Shown here piece after piece: positions 1 through 6,631 of a stretch of 7,567 bases of DNA. The notes below the pieces were generated by a model that was not told the origin of the DNA, ran no database searches, and worked only from the letters and a program-made list of their open reading frames with translations. The position numbers and the translations under genes were made by a program. The DNA is from Lutibacter sp. (GTDB lineage: Bacteria > Bacteroidota > Bacteroidia > Flavobacteriales > Flavobacteriaceae). Every line of letters begins with the position of its first letter. The stretch's first letter is position 1. The stretch covers positions 1 to 7,567 of the forward strand of contig JAKIVA010000082.1 in assembly GCA_021647265.1 (NCBI GenBank). Reading direction: 5' to 3'.

Positions 1-562
1 ACATTTAGGATTGGCCTATAGTTATAGAACTCCTGACGAAAGTAAATACAGCTTAGAGTCGAGACCCGAAGCTCACTTACTTACTAGCTATATTAATACG
101 GGAATGATAGATTTAGTTGATAATGTTAAATTAACTGGGTTTGAAGTTGCATTAGTGCTTAACTCTTTCTCGATTCAGTCAGAATACATTCATTCTAGAG
201 TAAATAGAGAAAATTTATTTGAGAATTATAATTTTTTTGGTTATTACGTTGAAGCAAGTTATTTTGTTACTGGAGAACATAAAAATTATTCCAAAAAGGT
301 AGGTTATTTTAAAAGAGTTTCTCCTAAATCTAATTTCAATCCAACAGGAAATGGGGTTGGTGCTATTGAACTTGTTGCAAGATATTCTTCTGCAGATTAT
401 TCTGACAAATCTGTCGAAGGAGGAATTTTAAATGACATGACAGTTGGTATTAACTGGCATCTAAATCCGGTAACAAAATTCAGTATTGACTACACCTCAG
501 CAAAATTGAAATCTGTTGGAAATAGCAACATCGTTCAAATGAAATTTCAAGTCGCTTTTTAA
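1..562 (+). CDS. OprO/OprP-type phosphate-selective porin, C-terminal part (5' end outside window)
   Basis: This is an outer-membrane beta-barrel channel of the porin O/P family, which passes anions such as phosphate or polyphosphate in characterised members. The frame is open from base 2 to the window edge, so the TTG at base 11 is not the real start. About 186 residues are visible. They alternate polar and hydrophobic residues as beta strands do and carry the family's C-terminal wording: YYVEASYFVTGEH, then FKRVSPKSNF, then AIELVARYSSADYSD, then GGILNDMTVGINWHLNP. The last residue is Phe, the usual C-terminal signal for barrel insertion by BAM. The gene converges on the nhaB operon across a palindromic terminator-like element. 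Family assignment is firm. Phosphate selectivity is known only for a few family members and is not shown here; in Bacteroidota such porins may carry other anions. Confidence 0.88.
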   Translation, partial: HLGLAYSYRTPDESKYSLESRPEAHLLTSYINTGMIDLVDNVKLTGFEVALVLNSFSIQSEYIHSRVNRENLFENYNFFGYYVEASYFVTGEHKNYSKKVGYFKRVSPKSNFNPTGNGVGAIELVARYSSADYSDKSVEGGILNDMTVGINWHLNPVTKFSIDYTSAKLKSVGNSNIVQMKFQVAF

Positions 563-601
563 ATCATTTGATTTAAAAGAGATGAAATATATCACCAAAT
601 A

Positions 602-760
602 AAAAAGAGGCTTTCTGAAAAGTCTTTATTTTGTCATTCTAAACCTTCCAACATCAGGCCGGCTTATTTCAGAATCTCATCATGCTGACTATCAATCATT
701 ATGAGAACCTGAAACAGGTTTAGGTTGACGTAAATTACACTTTTTAGAAAGCCTCTTTTT
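602..760. repeat. Nested palindromic intergenic element between convergent genes
   Basis: The outer arms 602-623 and 739-760 are inverted copies over 22 bp with one difference. That difference (617/745) is a G-U pair in a plus-strand transcript but an A-C mismatch in a minus-strand one. Inside lie further arms. 633-646 pairs with 716-729 (12 of 14 Watson-Crick, 13 with a G-U pair), and 675-680 (TCTCAT) pairs with 701-706 (ATGAGA). A tight hairpin, AACCTG-AAA-CAGGTT, at 706-720 competes with these. The inner text (GTCATTCT..., TTCAGAATCTCATCATGCTGA, CCTGAAACAGGTTTAGG) resembles interspersed palindromic repeats that I recall from intergenic regions of many flavobacterial genomes. No coding frame is evident inside. 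Copy number in this genome cannot be judged from one copy. Confidence 0.75.
602..760. terminator. Probable bidirectional transcription terminator
   Basis: The core AGAAAGCCTC stem is followed by TTTTT (756-760) when read on the plus strand. On the minus strand the equivalent arm is followed by TTTTTT (complement of 601-606). The element lies 39 nt past the porin stop and 22 nt past the nhaB stop, exactly where both convergent transcripts should end. The loop is unusually long (115 nt), so efficient termination depends on the inner nested stems folding first. Terminator function is inferred from position and structure. Confidence 0.6.
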
Positions 761-781
761 ACAATACTATTTATTCTTAAT

Positions 782-2251
782 TTATAGCAAGTACATAACA
801 CATAATAAGCCAACACCTCCTAATACAATTGCATACGGAAAAGCCATTTTCACCATTCTTCCATATGACAAATTAATTAAAGGTGCCAATGCAGAAGTAA
901 GTAAAAATAAAAATGCTGCCTGACCATTTGGTGTTGCAACACTTGGTAAGTTTGTACCTGTATTAATTGCAATTGCTAATTTTTCATATTGTGCTCTCGA
1001 CAATTCACCAGCATTAAATGAAGCTTGAATTTCATTTATATAAACAGTTGCAACAAAAACATTATCACTAATAGCAGACAGTAACCCATTGGCAATATAA
1101 AACATCGTTGGCTGTGTTGAAGGCTCCATAGATAGCGCCCACTCAATAACTGGCTTAAACAAATGTTGGTCATGAATCATTGCTACAATAACAAAAAAGA
1201 CAACTAATAAGGCTGTAAAAGGCAATGCCTCTTCAAAAGCAGGGCCAATATGATGCTCATCTGTTATGCCCATAAATGCAGTTTGAAATACAATTAAAGC
1301 CAAACCTATAAATCCTACAGGTGCTAGATGCAATGCCAAACCAATTATAAGTAACACCATTGCAATAGCTTGCACTATCAATCTGTATTTTTCTTTTTCA
1401 GTACGCTTTTCGTCTTCTAAAATGGTATAATTTTCAATTATTTTTCGTGCAACTTCAGGTAGTTTTTCCCCAAAACCAAAAAGTTTAAATTTCTCAAGAA
1501 TAATTGTGGTCAATAATCCTGCAAAAAAAACAGGTATTGTAATTACATCCATTTGCTTAAAGAACTCAATAAAATCCCAACCCATTTTTTCTCCAATTAG
1601 TAGATTTTGGGGTTCCCCTACCAAAGTCATTACACCTCCCAGTGCCGTACCTACCACACCATGCATTATCAAACTTCTTAAAAAACCTCGAAACTGTTCT
1701 AGTGTTTCTCCACTTAATTGTTTTCTATCTAATCTGCCATCGTCATTTAAATCTAGGTCACTTGAGTGAATTTTGTGATATACTCCGTAAAACCCTACTC
1801 CAACGCTAATTAAAACTGCTGTTACAGTTAATGCATCTAAAAATGCTGAAAGAGCGGCTGCAAGAATTACAAATAACAATGATAAAGACAACTTTGATTT
1901 TACTTTGGTAAAAACCTTACTAAAAATAAACATTAATAATGGTTTCATAAAGTAAATGGCAGCTACCATAAACATCAATAGCAATATAACTTCAAGGTTT
2001 TGCGCTACTTCATGGTAGGCATTTTTAGCAGTTGTTAGGTTTAAAAATAAAATTTGTATAGCCAATAAGCCTCCTGAAACTAAGGGGTAGCATTTTAAAG
2101 CCATTGCCAGTGTAAAAATAAATTCAGCAATAAAAATCCAGGCTGTTATTGTTGGCCCTAAAGTAAAATAGAAAATTACATTAAAAATTAAAAAACTAAT
2201 TATTGTGTATTTATACCATATAGGGCTATTTCCCAAAAAGTTTTTAAGCAT
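782..2251 (-). CDS. nhaB: NhaB-type Na+/H+ antiporter
   Basis: This inner-membrane antiporter exports Na+ in exchange for H+ and belongs to the NhaB family (TC 2.A.34). At 489 residues it is slightly shorter than the roughly 513-residue E. coli protein, lacking about 8 residues at the N-terminus and some at the C-terminus. Family wording runs along its whole length: NFLGNSPIWYK (4-14), AEFIFTLAMALKCYPL (42-57), LSAFLDALTV (134-143), QFRGFLRSLIMHGVVGTALG (186-205), VGEPQNLLIG (211-220), SAISDNVFVATVYINE (392-407) and INTGTNLPSVATPNGQAAFL (429-448). With the 8-residue offset, D139 and D396 match the family Asp147 and Asp404, which I recall being studied as functional in Vibrio NhaB. A hydrophilic loop at 165-178 resembles an EF-hand. 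The ATG start is supported by an in-frame stop three codons upstream. It follows the DUF2490 gene by 15 nt and so is probably the last gene of the operon. Confidence 0.95.
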   Translation of the reverse strand: MLKNFLGNSPIWYKYTIISFLIFNVIFYFTLGPTITAWIFIAEFIFTLAMALKCYPLVSGGLLAIQILFLNLTTAKNAYHEVAQNLEVILLLMFMVAAIYFMKPLLMFIFSKVFTKVKSKLSLSLLFVILAAALSAFLDALTVTAVLISVGVGFYGVYHKIHSSDLDLNDDGRLDRKQLSGETLEQFRGFLRSLIMHGVVGTALGGVMTLVGEPQNLLIGEKMGWDFIEFFKQMDVITIPVFFAGLLTTIILEKFKLFGFGEKLPEVARKIIENYTILEDEKRTEKEKYRLIVQAIAMVLLIIGLALHLAPVGFIGLALIVFQTAFMGITDEHHIGPAFEEALPFTALLVVFFVIVAMIHDQHLFKPVIEWALSMEPSTQPTMFYIANGLLSAISDNVFVATVYINEIQASFNAGELSRAQYEKLAIAINTGTNLPSVATPNGQAAFLFLLTSALAPLINLSYGRMVKMAFPYAIVLGGVGLLCVMYLL

Positions 2252-2266
2252 TCTTTTATTTTAAAA

Positions 2267-2959
2267 TTAATTATTTTTGTTTCTTAAATCTGTATTAAAA
2301 ATTAGTGCAAATTGTAAATACCATTTCCCTGAATTATTTACTTGTTGATGCATCATACCTACCTGTAAACTTGTAGCTTTATTGTATTGATATCCTAGTG
2401 CCCCATACAGCCTATTTCTATCAAAAAAAGTTTCTTTTGTATTGATAAAAATTTCATCATACAAGCCTAAAAAAAGACTTCCTTCTTCAATTACAGGTTT
2501 ATTTAAGGGTACAAATAACATTAAACGATAGCGTAAACGATTTCTATAATCTTGATTTACCCATCGTTGTTCAATTCTGTAACGATGTTCAAATTTTACA
2601 TTACCAATTTTATTAGTTAAAATAAATTGTTGCCAAATACGGTGCTCCTCGGTTTCGGGTGATTTTTGTTCCGATTCGTAAACATAAGAAGGTATATAAG
2701 CATAACCTGCTGTTACAGTTGCTCTATTGGAAAAATGATAATTCAATCCTGTTCTTAATAATAACTGTTCTGTATTATTTGGAGTTATTGTATGATTTCT
2801 GTATTGTATTTCAGTATGAATACTAAACTTGTCACTAATTTTATTTGTTCCAAAATACATAAGCCAATTACCCACCTCTTCTTGCTGAGCAAGAAGAGTA
2901 AAGGGTAAAATAAGTAGTATTAAAGAAATTCTTTTAATTGAATTTACTACAATATTCAT
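2267..2959 (-). CDS. DUF2490-family outer-membrane beta-barrel protein
   Basis: This is a 230-residue exported protein of unknown function. An N-terminal signal peptide is clear: a basic KR at 9-10, a hydrophobic stretch ISLILLILPFTLL, and likely cleavage after A24 before QQEEVGNW. The rest is rich in aromatic residues and alternates as amphipathic strands, with the family pattern NWLMYFGTNKISDKFSIHTE, then RTGLNYHF, RIWQQFILTNKIG, RYRIEQRW, RLRYRLMLFVPLN, GLYDEIFIN and RLYGALGYQY. These are typical of DUF2490, a small outer-membrane barrel family common in Bacteroidota. Its ATG overlaps the TGA of the carbonic anhydrase gene (ATGA, 2956-2959), so translation of the two is probably coupled. 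Placement between a carbonic anhydrase and nhaB suggests, but does not show, a role in anion or proton passage across the outer membrane. Confidence 0.85.
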   Translation of the reverse strand: MNIVVNSIKRISLILLILPFTLLAQQEEVGNWLMYFGTNKISDKFSIHTEIQYRNHTITPNNTEQLLLRTGLNYHFSNRATVTAGYAYIPSYVYESEQKSPETEEHRIWQQFILTNKIGNVKFEHRYRIEQRWVNQDYRNRLRYRLMLFVPLNKPVIEEGSLFLGLYDEIFINTKETFFDRNRLYGALGYQYNKATSLQVGMMHQQVNNSGKWYLQFALIFNTDLRNKNN

Positions 2960-3573
2960 GATTCAAAAAAATCTACTTTTCCGTTAGATACATCATAAAT
3001 AGCTCCAACAATTTCAATTTCATTATTTTTCTCCATTTCTGACAGTATTGGACTTTCTTCTCTAATTCTATCAATTGAAATACGCACGTTTGTTAAAGCT
3101 ACTTCCTCTATTGCTTCTTCATCAAATACCCCTCTTTCAACTTTTATTATATCAACGGCTGGTTTAATTTTATCTAATAATGGTGTAATATTTCCTAATT
3201 TAACATTCTGGCAAGCAGCAGTTACTGCTCCACATTTAGTATGCCCCATAACTACAACTATTTTAGAGCCTGCAACTTTACACGCATATTCCATAGAGCC
3301 TAATATATCTTCATTAATAATATTTCCTGCAACTCTTGCACTAAAAATATCTCCAATTCCTTGATCAAAAACCAGTTCAGCTGGAACCCTTGAATCAATA
3401 CAACTTAGTATTACTGCAAAAGGATATTGCCCTTTACTTGTTTCAAATACTTGGTCTTGTAAATTTCTTTGTGCTTTTAAATTTTGTACAAATCTATTAT
3501 TCCCCTCAACTAAAATTTTATGTGCATCTTTAGGTGTAAGGTTATCTTGTGTTATTTTTGTTTGTGTTCTCAT
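2956..3573 (-). CDS. Beta-class carbonic anhydrase
   Basis: A zinc enzyme that interconverts CO2 and bicarbonate (EC 4.2.1.1). The 205-residue length is normal for the class. The zinc ligands are Cys58, His111 and Cys114 (motifs CIDSR at 58-62 and GHTKCGAV at 110-117), and the Asp60-Arg62 catalytic dyad is intact. LVFDQGIGDIFSARVAGN (67-84) places it among plant-type beta enzymes, close to the carbonic anhydrase halves of SulP-carbonic anhydrase fusion proteins. No signal peptide or membrane segment is present, so it should be cytoplasmic, where it can act on bicarbonate brought in by the SulP protein two genes upstream. Its TGA overlaps the DUF2490 start by 4 nt. It lies 102 nt after the Usp gene, the largest gap in the operon, so it may also have a promoter of its own, though I found no clear one. 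All key residues are present, so it is likely active. Confidence 0.95.
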   Translation of the reverse strand: MRTQTKITQDNLTPKDAHKILVEGNNRFVQNLKAQRNLQDQVFETSKGQYPFAVILSCIDSRVPAELVFDQGIGDIFSARVAGNIINEDILGSMEYACKVAGSKIVVVMGHTKCGAVTAACQNVKLGNITPLLDKIKPAVDIIKVERGVFDEEAIEEVALTNVRISIDRIREESPILSEMEKNNEIEIVGAIYDVSNGKVDFFES

Positions 3574-3675
3574 AATTTTGTTTTTAATGATTTTATGCCT
3601 TATTAGGCGTAATTTATAGTTTATTTAGATTTCTTAAAATATTTTATCTCCAATTTAAAGTATGTTTTATTATTA
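3574..3675. other. 102-nt gap inside the operon, no clear promoter
   Basis: This spacer separates the Usp and carbonic anhydrase genes. It is very AT-rich and holds no plausible frame. A short inverted repeat (3595-3600 with 3605-3610, core GCCT-TATT-AGGC) lacks a following T-run on the minus strand, so it is not a convincing terminator. No TAnnTTTG box is present on the minus strand; the nearest looks like TACTTTAA without a matched TTG. Processing or partial attenuation cannot be excluded. Confidence 0.4.
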
Positions 3676-4503
3676 CTAACTTCCATAAATAAGCAACGGT
3701 GCTTTTAATTTACTAATTTCCTTATTACTTCCTGTAATTTCGCTTATAAATTTATCTGTCCATCCTTTTTTCTTATCTCCTCTACCCATACATAACAATC
3801 CTATTTTATTTTTTGACACAAAATTTATCAATGCATCTGAACTTTCTTCAAATTCATATTCAACCACATTTTTGCCATTATACGTAGATTTTAAACGTTT
3901 TACAACTTCATTTGTAGTATGAACTGTGGCTCTCTTACGTACTTTAAAGAATTTTATAGGACTGAGGGCTTTCTTACTTAAATCTTTAGTGATTTCAATG
4001 TTATAATCATCTAATGTATTACTGTAAAAGCCAATTGAGATATCTTCACCTGATTGAAGGCTTTTACCTTCACCAGCAATTAAAATGATACCAAAAAATT
4101 TATTTAATAAAAATTGTGTTACATCTTCTCCTAAGAAATTAAAAACCTTCTGTTTTCTTTTTCCTAAAACAACAATATCTGGTTTTATTTTATCAATATA
4201 ATGTGTAATTTCATTTTTCACATTACCAAATGTAAAATCAAATTCAATTGGAATGCCATCTTCTTTTGTTACAAGATTTACTAAATTTTGTAATTTTCTT
4301 TTAGAGATACTCTTTTCCTCATCTAAAGACCTCATTGCAGAAATTTGATTTTCATTTTTTACAATATTTGTCAATGATTTCACATGGAACACTTCTACAC
4401 TTCCTCCAATCACTTTTGCTAAATTTACAGCATTTTTTAAAGTAACATAAGATGTTTTAGACAAGTCTATCAATACCAATAATTTATATTTAGCTTCCAT
4501 CAT
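3676..4503 (-). CDS. Tandem universal stress (UspA-like) protein
   Basis: A 275-residue cytoplasmic protein with two Usp domains, roughly 6-143 and 151-274. The first opens with the beta-strand pattern KLLVLIDLSKTS and shows IKPDIVVLGKRK near 106-117. The second has KIGLLCMGRG near 233-242 and ends KAPLLIYGS. Usp proteins bind nucleotides or act as stress and transport regulators, and some sit beside membrane transporters. The usual ATP motif (G-2x-G-9x-G-S/T) is broken in both halves: after G114 the second Gly is Lys117, and the Gly-Ser pair is replaced by G125-E126; the second half has GRGDKKKG with no proper Gly-Ser at the right spacing. It may therefore not bind ATP in the classic way. 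Two adjacent ATGs (4501-4503 and 4498-4500) are possible starts. It follows the SulP gene by 31 nt and probably modulates or senses the state linked to that transporter; this is inference. Confidence 0.82.
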   Translation of the reverse strand: MMEAKYKLLVLIDLSKTSYVTLKNAVNLAKVIGGSVEVFHVKSLTNIVKNENQISAMRSLDEEKSISKRKLQNLVNLVTKEDGIPIEFDFTFGNVKNEITHYIDKIKPDIVVLGKRKQKVFNFLGEDVTQFLLNKFFGIILIAGEGKSLQSGEDISIGFYSNTLDDYNIEITKDLSKKALSPIKFFKVRKRATVHTTNEVVKRLKSTYNGKNVVEYEFEESSDALINFVSKNKIGLLCMGRGDKKKGWTDKFISEITGSNKEISKLKAPLLIYGS

Positions 4504-4534
4504 AATAATACGTTTTTTATTTATTCATCTTGTA

Positions 4535-6130
4535 TCAAGCAGTTTTAGGCCTTAATTTAAAAAACTGTATATAACTACTTGGATTTTCAACAATTCCTCT
4601 TTCAGAAATAAGTTTAACATCTATATTTCTATTTTTTGCTTTTACAGAAAAATCTTCTAAGATTTCAATAATATCATTATCTAGATAGCGTGTTTCTCTA
4701 ACATCTAATTCTAAATAAGTATCTCTAGGAAGGCTATCTAATTCTTTAAGAATTGCTCCTTTATTAAAGAAAGTTACTTCTTCAGCAAGTGTCATTTTAA
4801 TTTTGTGTTTACCATTACTTTTATCTTCAATATGTAAAAAATGTGAATTTTGGAAACTCTTTATTAAAACTACAATAATTCCAACACCTAACCCAAGCCC
4901 AATTCCTACAAGTAAATCAGTAAATACAATTCCTAAAACAGTAACTACAAACGGTATAAATTGTTTCCAGCCTAACTCGTACATTTGTTTGAACAACATA
5001 GGTTTTGCTAATTTATACCCAACTACAAGTAAAATAGATGCTAGTACAGATAATGGTATCATATTTAGCAGTTTTGGGATTAAAATTACAGATATTAGAA
5101 GTAAAAGACCGTGAATAATTGCAGACATTTTGGTTTTTCCACCAGATTGTATATTGGCAGAACTACGCACTATTACCTGTGTAATTGGCAAACCTCCTAC
5201 AAGTCCTGAAAGTATATTTCCCGTACCCTGAGCCAATAACTCTCTATTTGTAGGTGTAACTCTTTTTAGTGGGTCAAGTTTGTCTGTTGCCTCTACACAC
5301 AATAATGTCTCAAGACTAGCTACCAATGCAATTGTAAAAGCAACTATCCAAATTTCAGGGTTTGTTATTGCTCCAAAATTTGGAAAACTAAATTGATTGA
5401 TAAAAGATGAAATATCATCTGGTACAGGTACACTAACTAAATGTGTTGAAGAAATTCCAAATTTTTCATTTCCTTTAGTTATAACAAAATATACAATACC
5501 TACTACAACTGCCACTAATGGTCCTTGAATAAGTCGAAATATTTTTGCTTTTTTAGTTAAAACATTTTCCCAAAGAATAAGAATAACGATACCCATAACC
5601 GCAACAAGCGTTGCTCCAATACTGATATTATTAATAGAATTAATAATTTCTGAGAATGTGTTTTCCCCATCAACATCAAAGAAAGCGAAACCTTCCTCTA
5701 GATTGACATCGTAACCAAAGAAATGTGGTATTTGTTTAAGAATTATTATAATACCAATTCCTGTTAACATTCCTTTAATTACAGATGAAGGAAAGTAATA
5801 CCCTATAATACCAGCCTTTAATACCCCAAAGAGTACTTGAATTGCTCCTCCTAACACTACTGCTAAAAGAAAATTTTCGAAGCCGCCAAGCGTACCTATA
5901 GCTGTTAAAACTATTGCTGCAAGACCTGCTGCAGGGCCACTAACACCTATTTGTGAGCCACTTAATGCACCAACTATTACACCTCCAATAATACCAGCAA
6001 TTAGACCTGAAAATAAAGGTGCTCCACTGGCTAATGCAATTCCCAAGCAAAGAGGAAGTGCTACAAAAAACACAACAATACTCGCTGGTAAATCAGCTTT
6101 TAAGTTTTTAAATGGATTTGAAGAATTCAT
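4535..6130 (-). CDS. SulP/SLC26-family anion transporter, probable bicarbonate carrier
   Basis: An inner-membrane carrier of 531 residues: a multi-helix transport domain (about 13-425) and a cytoplasmic STAS domain (about 443-525). The family signatures are clear: DLPASIVVFFVALPLCLGIA (13-32), SGPAAGLAAIVL (64-75), YYFPSSVIKGML (111-122), ASLETLLCVEATDKLDP (271-287) and GNILSGLVGGLPIT (304-317) followed by RSSANIQSGGKTK (322-334). The opening motif is the form I associate with SulP proteins fused to carbonic anhydrase or encoded next to one; here a beta-carbonic anhydrase lies two genes downstream. Bicarbonate is thus the most likely substrate, with sulfate or an organic anion as alternatives. 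Compared with the Na+-dependent BicA, the helix-8 motif SIDSLLT reads SLETLLC here, so Na+ coupling is uncertain. In the STAS domain the conserved Asp (D484) is followed by Asn-Asp rather than Ser/Thr. It is the first gene of the operon; the leader is A-rich with no Shine-Dalgarno site. Confidence 0.93.
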   Translation of the reverse strand: MNSSNPFKNLKADLPASIVVFFVALPLCLGIALASGAPLFSGLIAGIIGGVIVGALSGSQIGVSGPAAGLAAIVLTAIGTLGGFENFLLAVVLGGAIQVLFGVLKAGIIGYYFPSSVIKGMLTGIGIIIILKQIPHFFGYDVNLEEGFAFFDVDGENTFSEIINSINNISIGATLVAVMGIVILILWENVLTKKAKIFRLIQGPLVAVVVGIVYFVITKGNEKFGISSTHLVSVPVPDDISSFINQFSFPNFGAITNPEIWIVAFTIALVASLETLLCVEATDKLDPLKRVTPTNRELLAQGTGNILSGLVGGLPITQVIVRSSANIQSGGKTKMSAIIHGLLLLISVILIPKLLNMIPLSVLASILLVVGYKLAKPMLFKQMYELGWKQFIPFVVTVLGIVFTDLLVGIGLGLGVGIIVVLIKSFQNSHFLHIEDKSNGKHKIKMTLAEEVTFFNKGAILKELDSLPRDTYLELDVRETRYLDNDIIEILEDFSVKAKNRNIDVKLISERGIVENPSSYIQFFKLRPKTA

Positions 6131-6301
6131 GATTTTTTTATATTTTTTCTGATATATTGTAAATTATTAACACCTACTTTATACCGTTAGTTTATTGATT
6201 TTTATTAATTTATGAAATAATGCAACCCTCTATTTTTTTTAAAATTGTAAAATAGCTATAAGTTTATTTCTTTAATATTTTGAGTTGCAGTATATGGAAG
6301 T
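6131..6301. promoter_or_regulatory. 171-nt leader region of the sulP operon, promoter not resolved
   Basis: This AT-rich gap is the obvious place for the promoter of the five-gene operon. On the minus strand I find no full TAnnTTTG box. Weaker candidates such as TATTTTAC or TAATTTAC miss two positions. The distant pair TGCAAC (6221-6226) and GTTGCA (6284-6289) is a 6-bp inverted repeat 57 nt apart and may be chance. No terminator is seen after the upstream small gene, so read-through from the TetR unit is possible. Confidence 0.35.
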
Positions 6302-6631
6302 CTATATTTTTTCTGGCGGTGGTATAAAAATATCTTGATTAAAGTGTGATATTAATTCTTGATTTTTTTGATGTAATAATCTTTTCTTATAAACATAGTA
6401 GTTATACGTAATACTGGCAATTTGAAATACTGTTTTTTCATCTTTGCTAACATTTTCTAACTTTTCTTGATTGTCTGTATTTCCTTCATCGCTAAACTTC
6501 ACCAATTCGTAATTTGCCTGACTTAAAATGTCTAACGCTTGTGTGATAGGTAGAATAATAATAACAGACAGCACCGCATTGAAAGTAAATAACCTTAATA
6601 AAAATATTATATTATAAACTCTATCACTCAT
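6302..6631 (-). CDS. Small membrane protein of unknown function, coupled to the TetR gene
   Basis: I do not recognise a named family. The 109 residues contain one hydrophobic segment at about 8-33 (IIFLLRLFTFNAVLSVIIIL...), either a membrane anchor or an uncleaved signal. After it comes a hydrophilic stretch rich in Glu, Asp, Lys and Asn (41-66), then a mixed tail with many Tyr, Lys and His (72-97), ending IFIPPPEKI. Its ATG directly abuts the TAA of the TetR gene (TAAATG, 6629-6634), so translation is almost certainly coupled and the pair should be co-transcribed. Small single-span proteins with a proline-rich end of this type occur, as I recall, in flavobacteria next to regulators or efflux genes. 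The tight pairing with a regulator suggests it is its target or partner, but no function can be claimed. Confidence 0.7.
   Translation of the reverse strand: MSDRVYNIIFLLRLFTFNAVLSVIIILPITQALDILSQANYELVKFSDEGNTDNQEKLENVSKDEKTVFQIASITYNYYVYKKRLLHQKNQELISHFNQDIFIPPPEKI

Noticed and set aside
11..13. TTG as the start of the porin gene
   Set aside because: The frame stays open to the window edge and the protein is only the C-terminal third or so of a porin, so this is an internal Leu codon.
561..574. AAATCA-TT-TGATTT hairpin right after the porin stop
   Set aside because: Weak AT stem with a two-base loop; the element at 602-760 explains termination better.
1506..1769. Open frame of 87 codons on the plus strand
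   Set aside because: It lies wholly antisense inside nhaB, and its product looks like the reverse of a well-conserved membrane protein gene, with no family resemblance.
782..2251. NhaD or ArsB-type antiporter
   Set aside because: The strings NFLGNSPIWYK, AEFIFTLAMALKCYPL and SDNVFVATVYINE are specific to NhaB over the full length.
3595..3610. Hairpin between the Usp and carbonic anhydrase genes as a terminator
   Set aside because: The stem is short, has a mismatch in the minus-strand transcript, and no T-run follows.
4803..5114. Open frame of 103 codons on the plus strand
   Set aside because: Antisense shadow of the SulP gene with a low-complexity product and no own promoter or ribosome site.
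6221..6289. TGCAAC and GTTGCA as a second TetR operator upstream of sulP
   Set aside because: The half-sites are 57 nt apart and in the opposite order to TTGCA...TGCAA at 7308-7342, and the inner TAATAGTA arm is absent.
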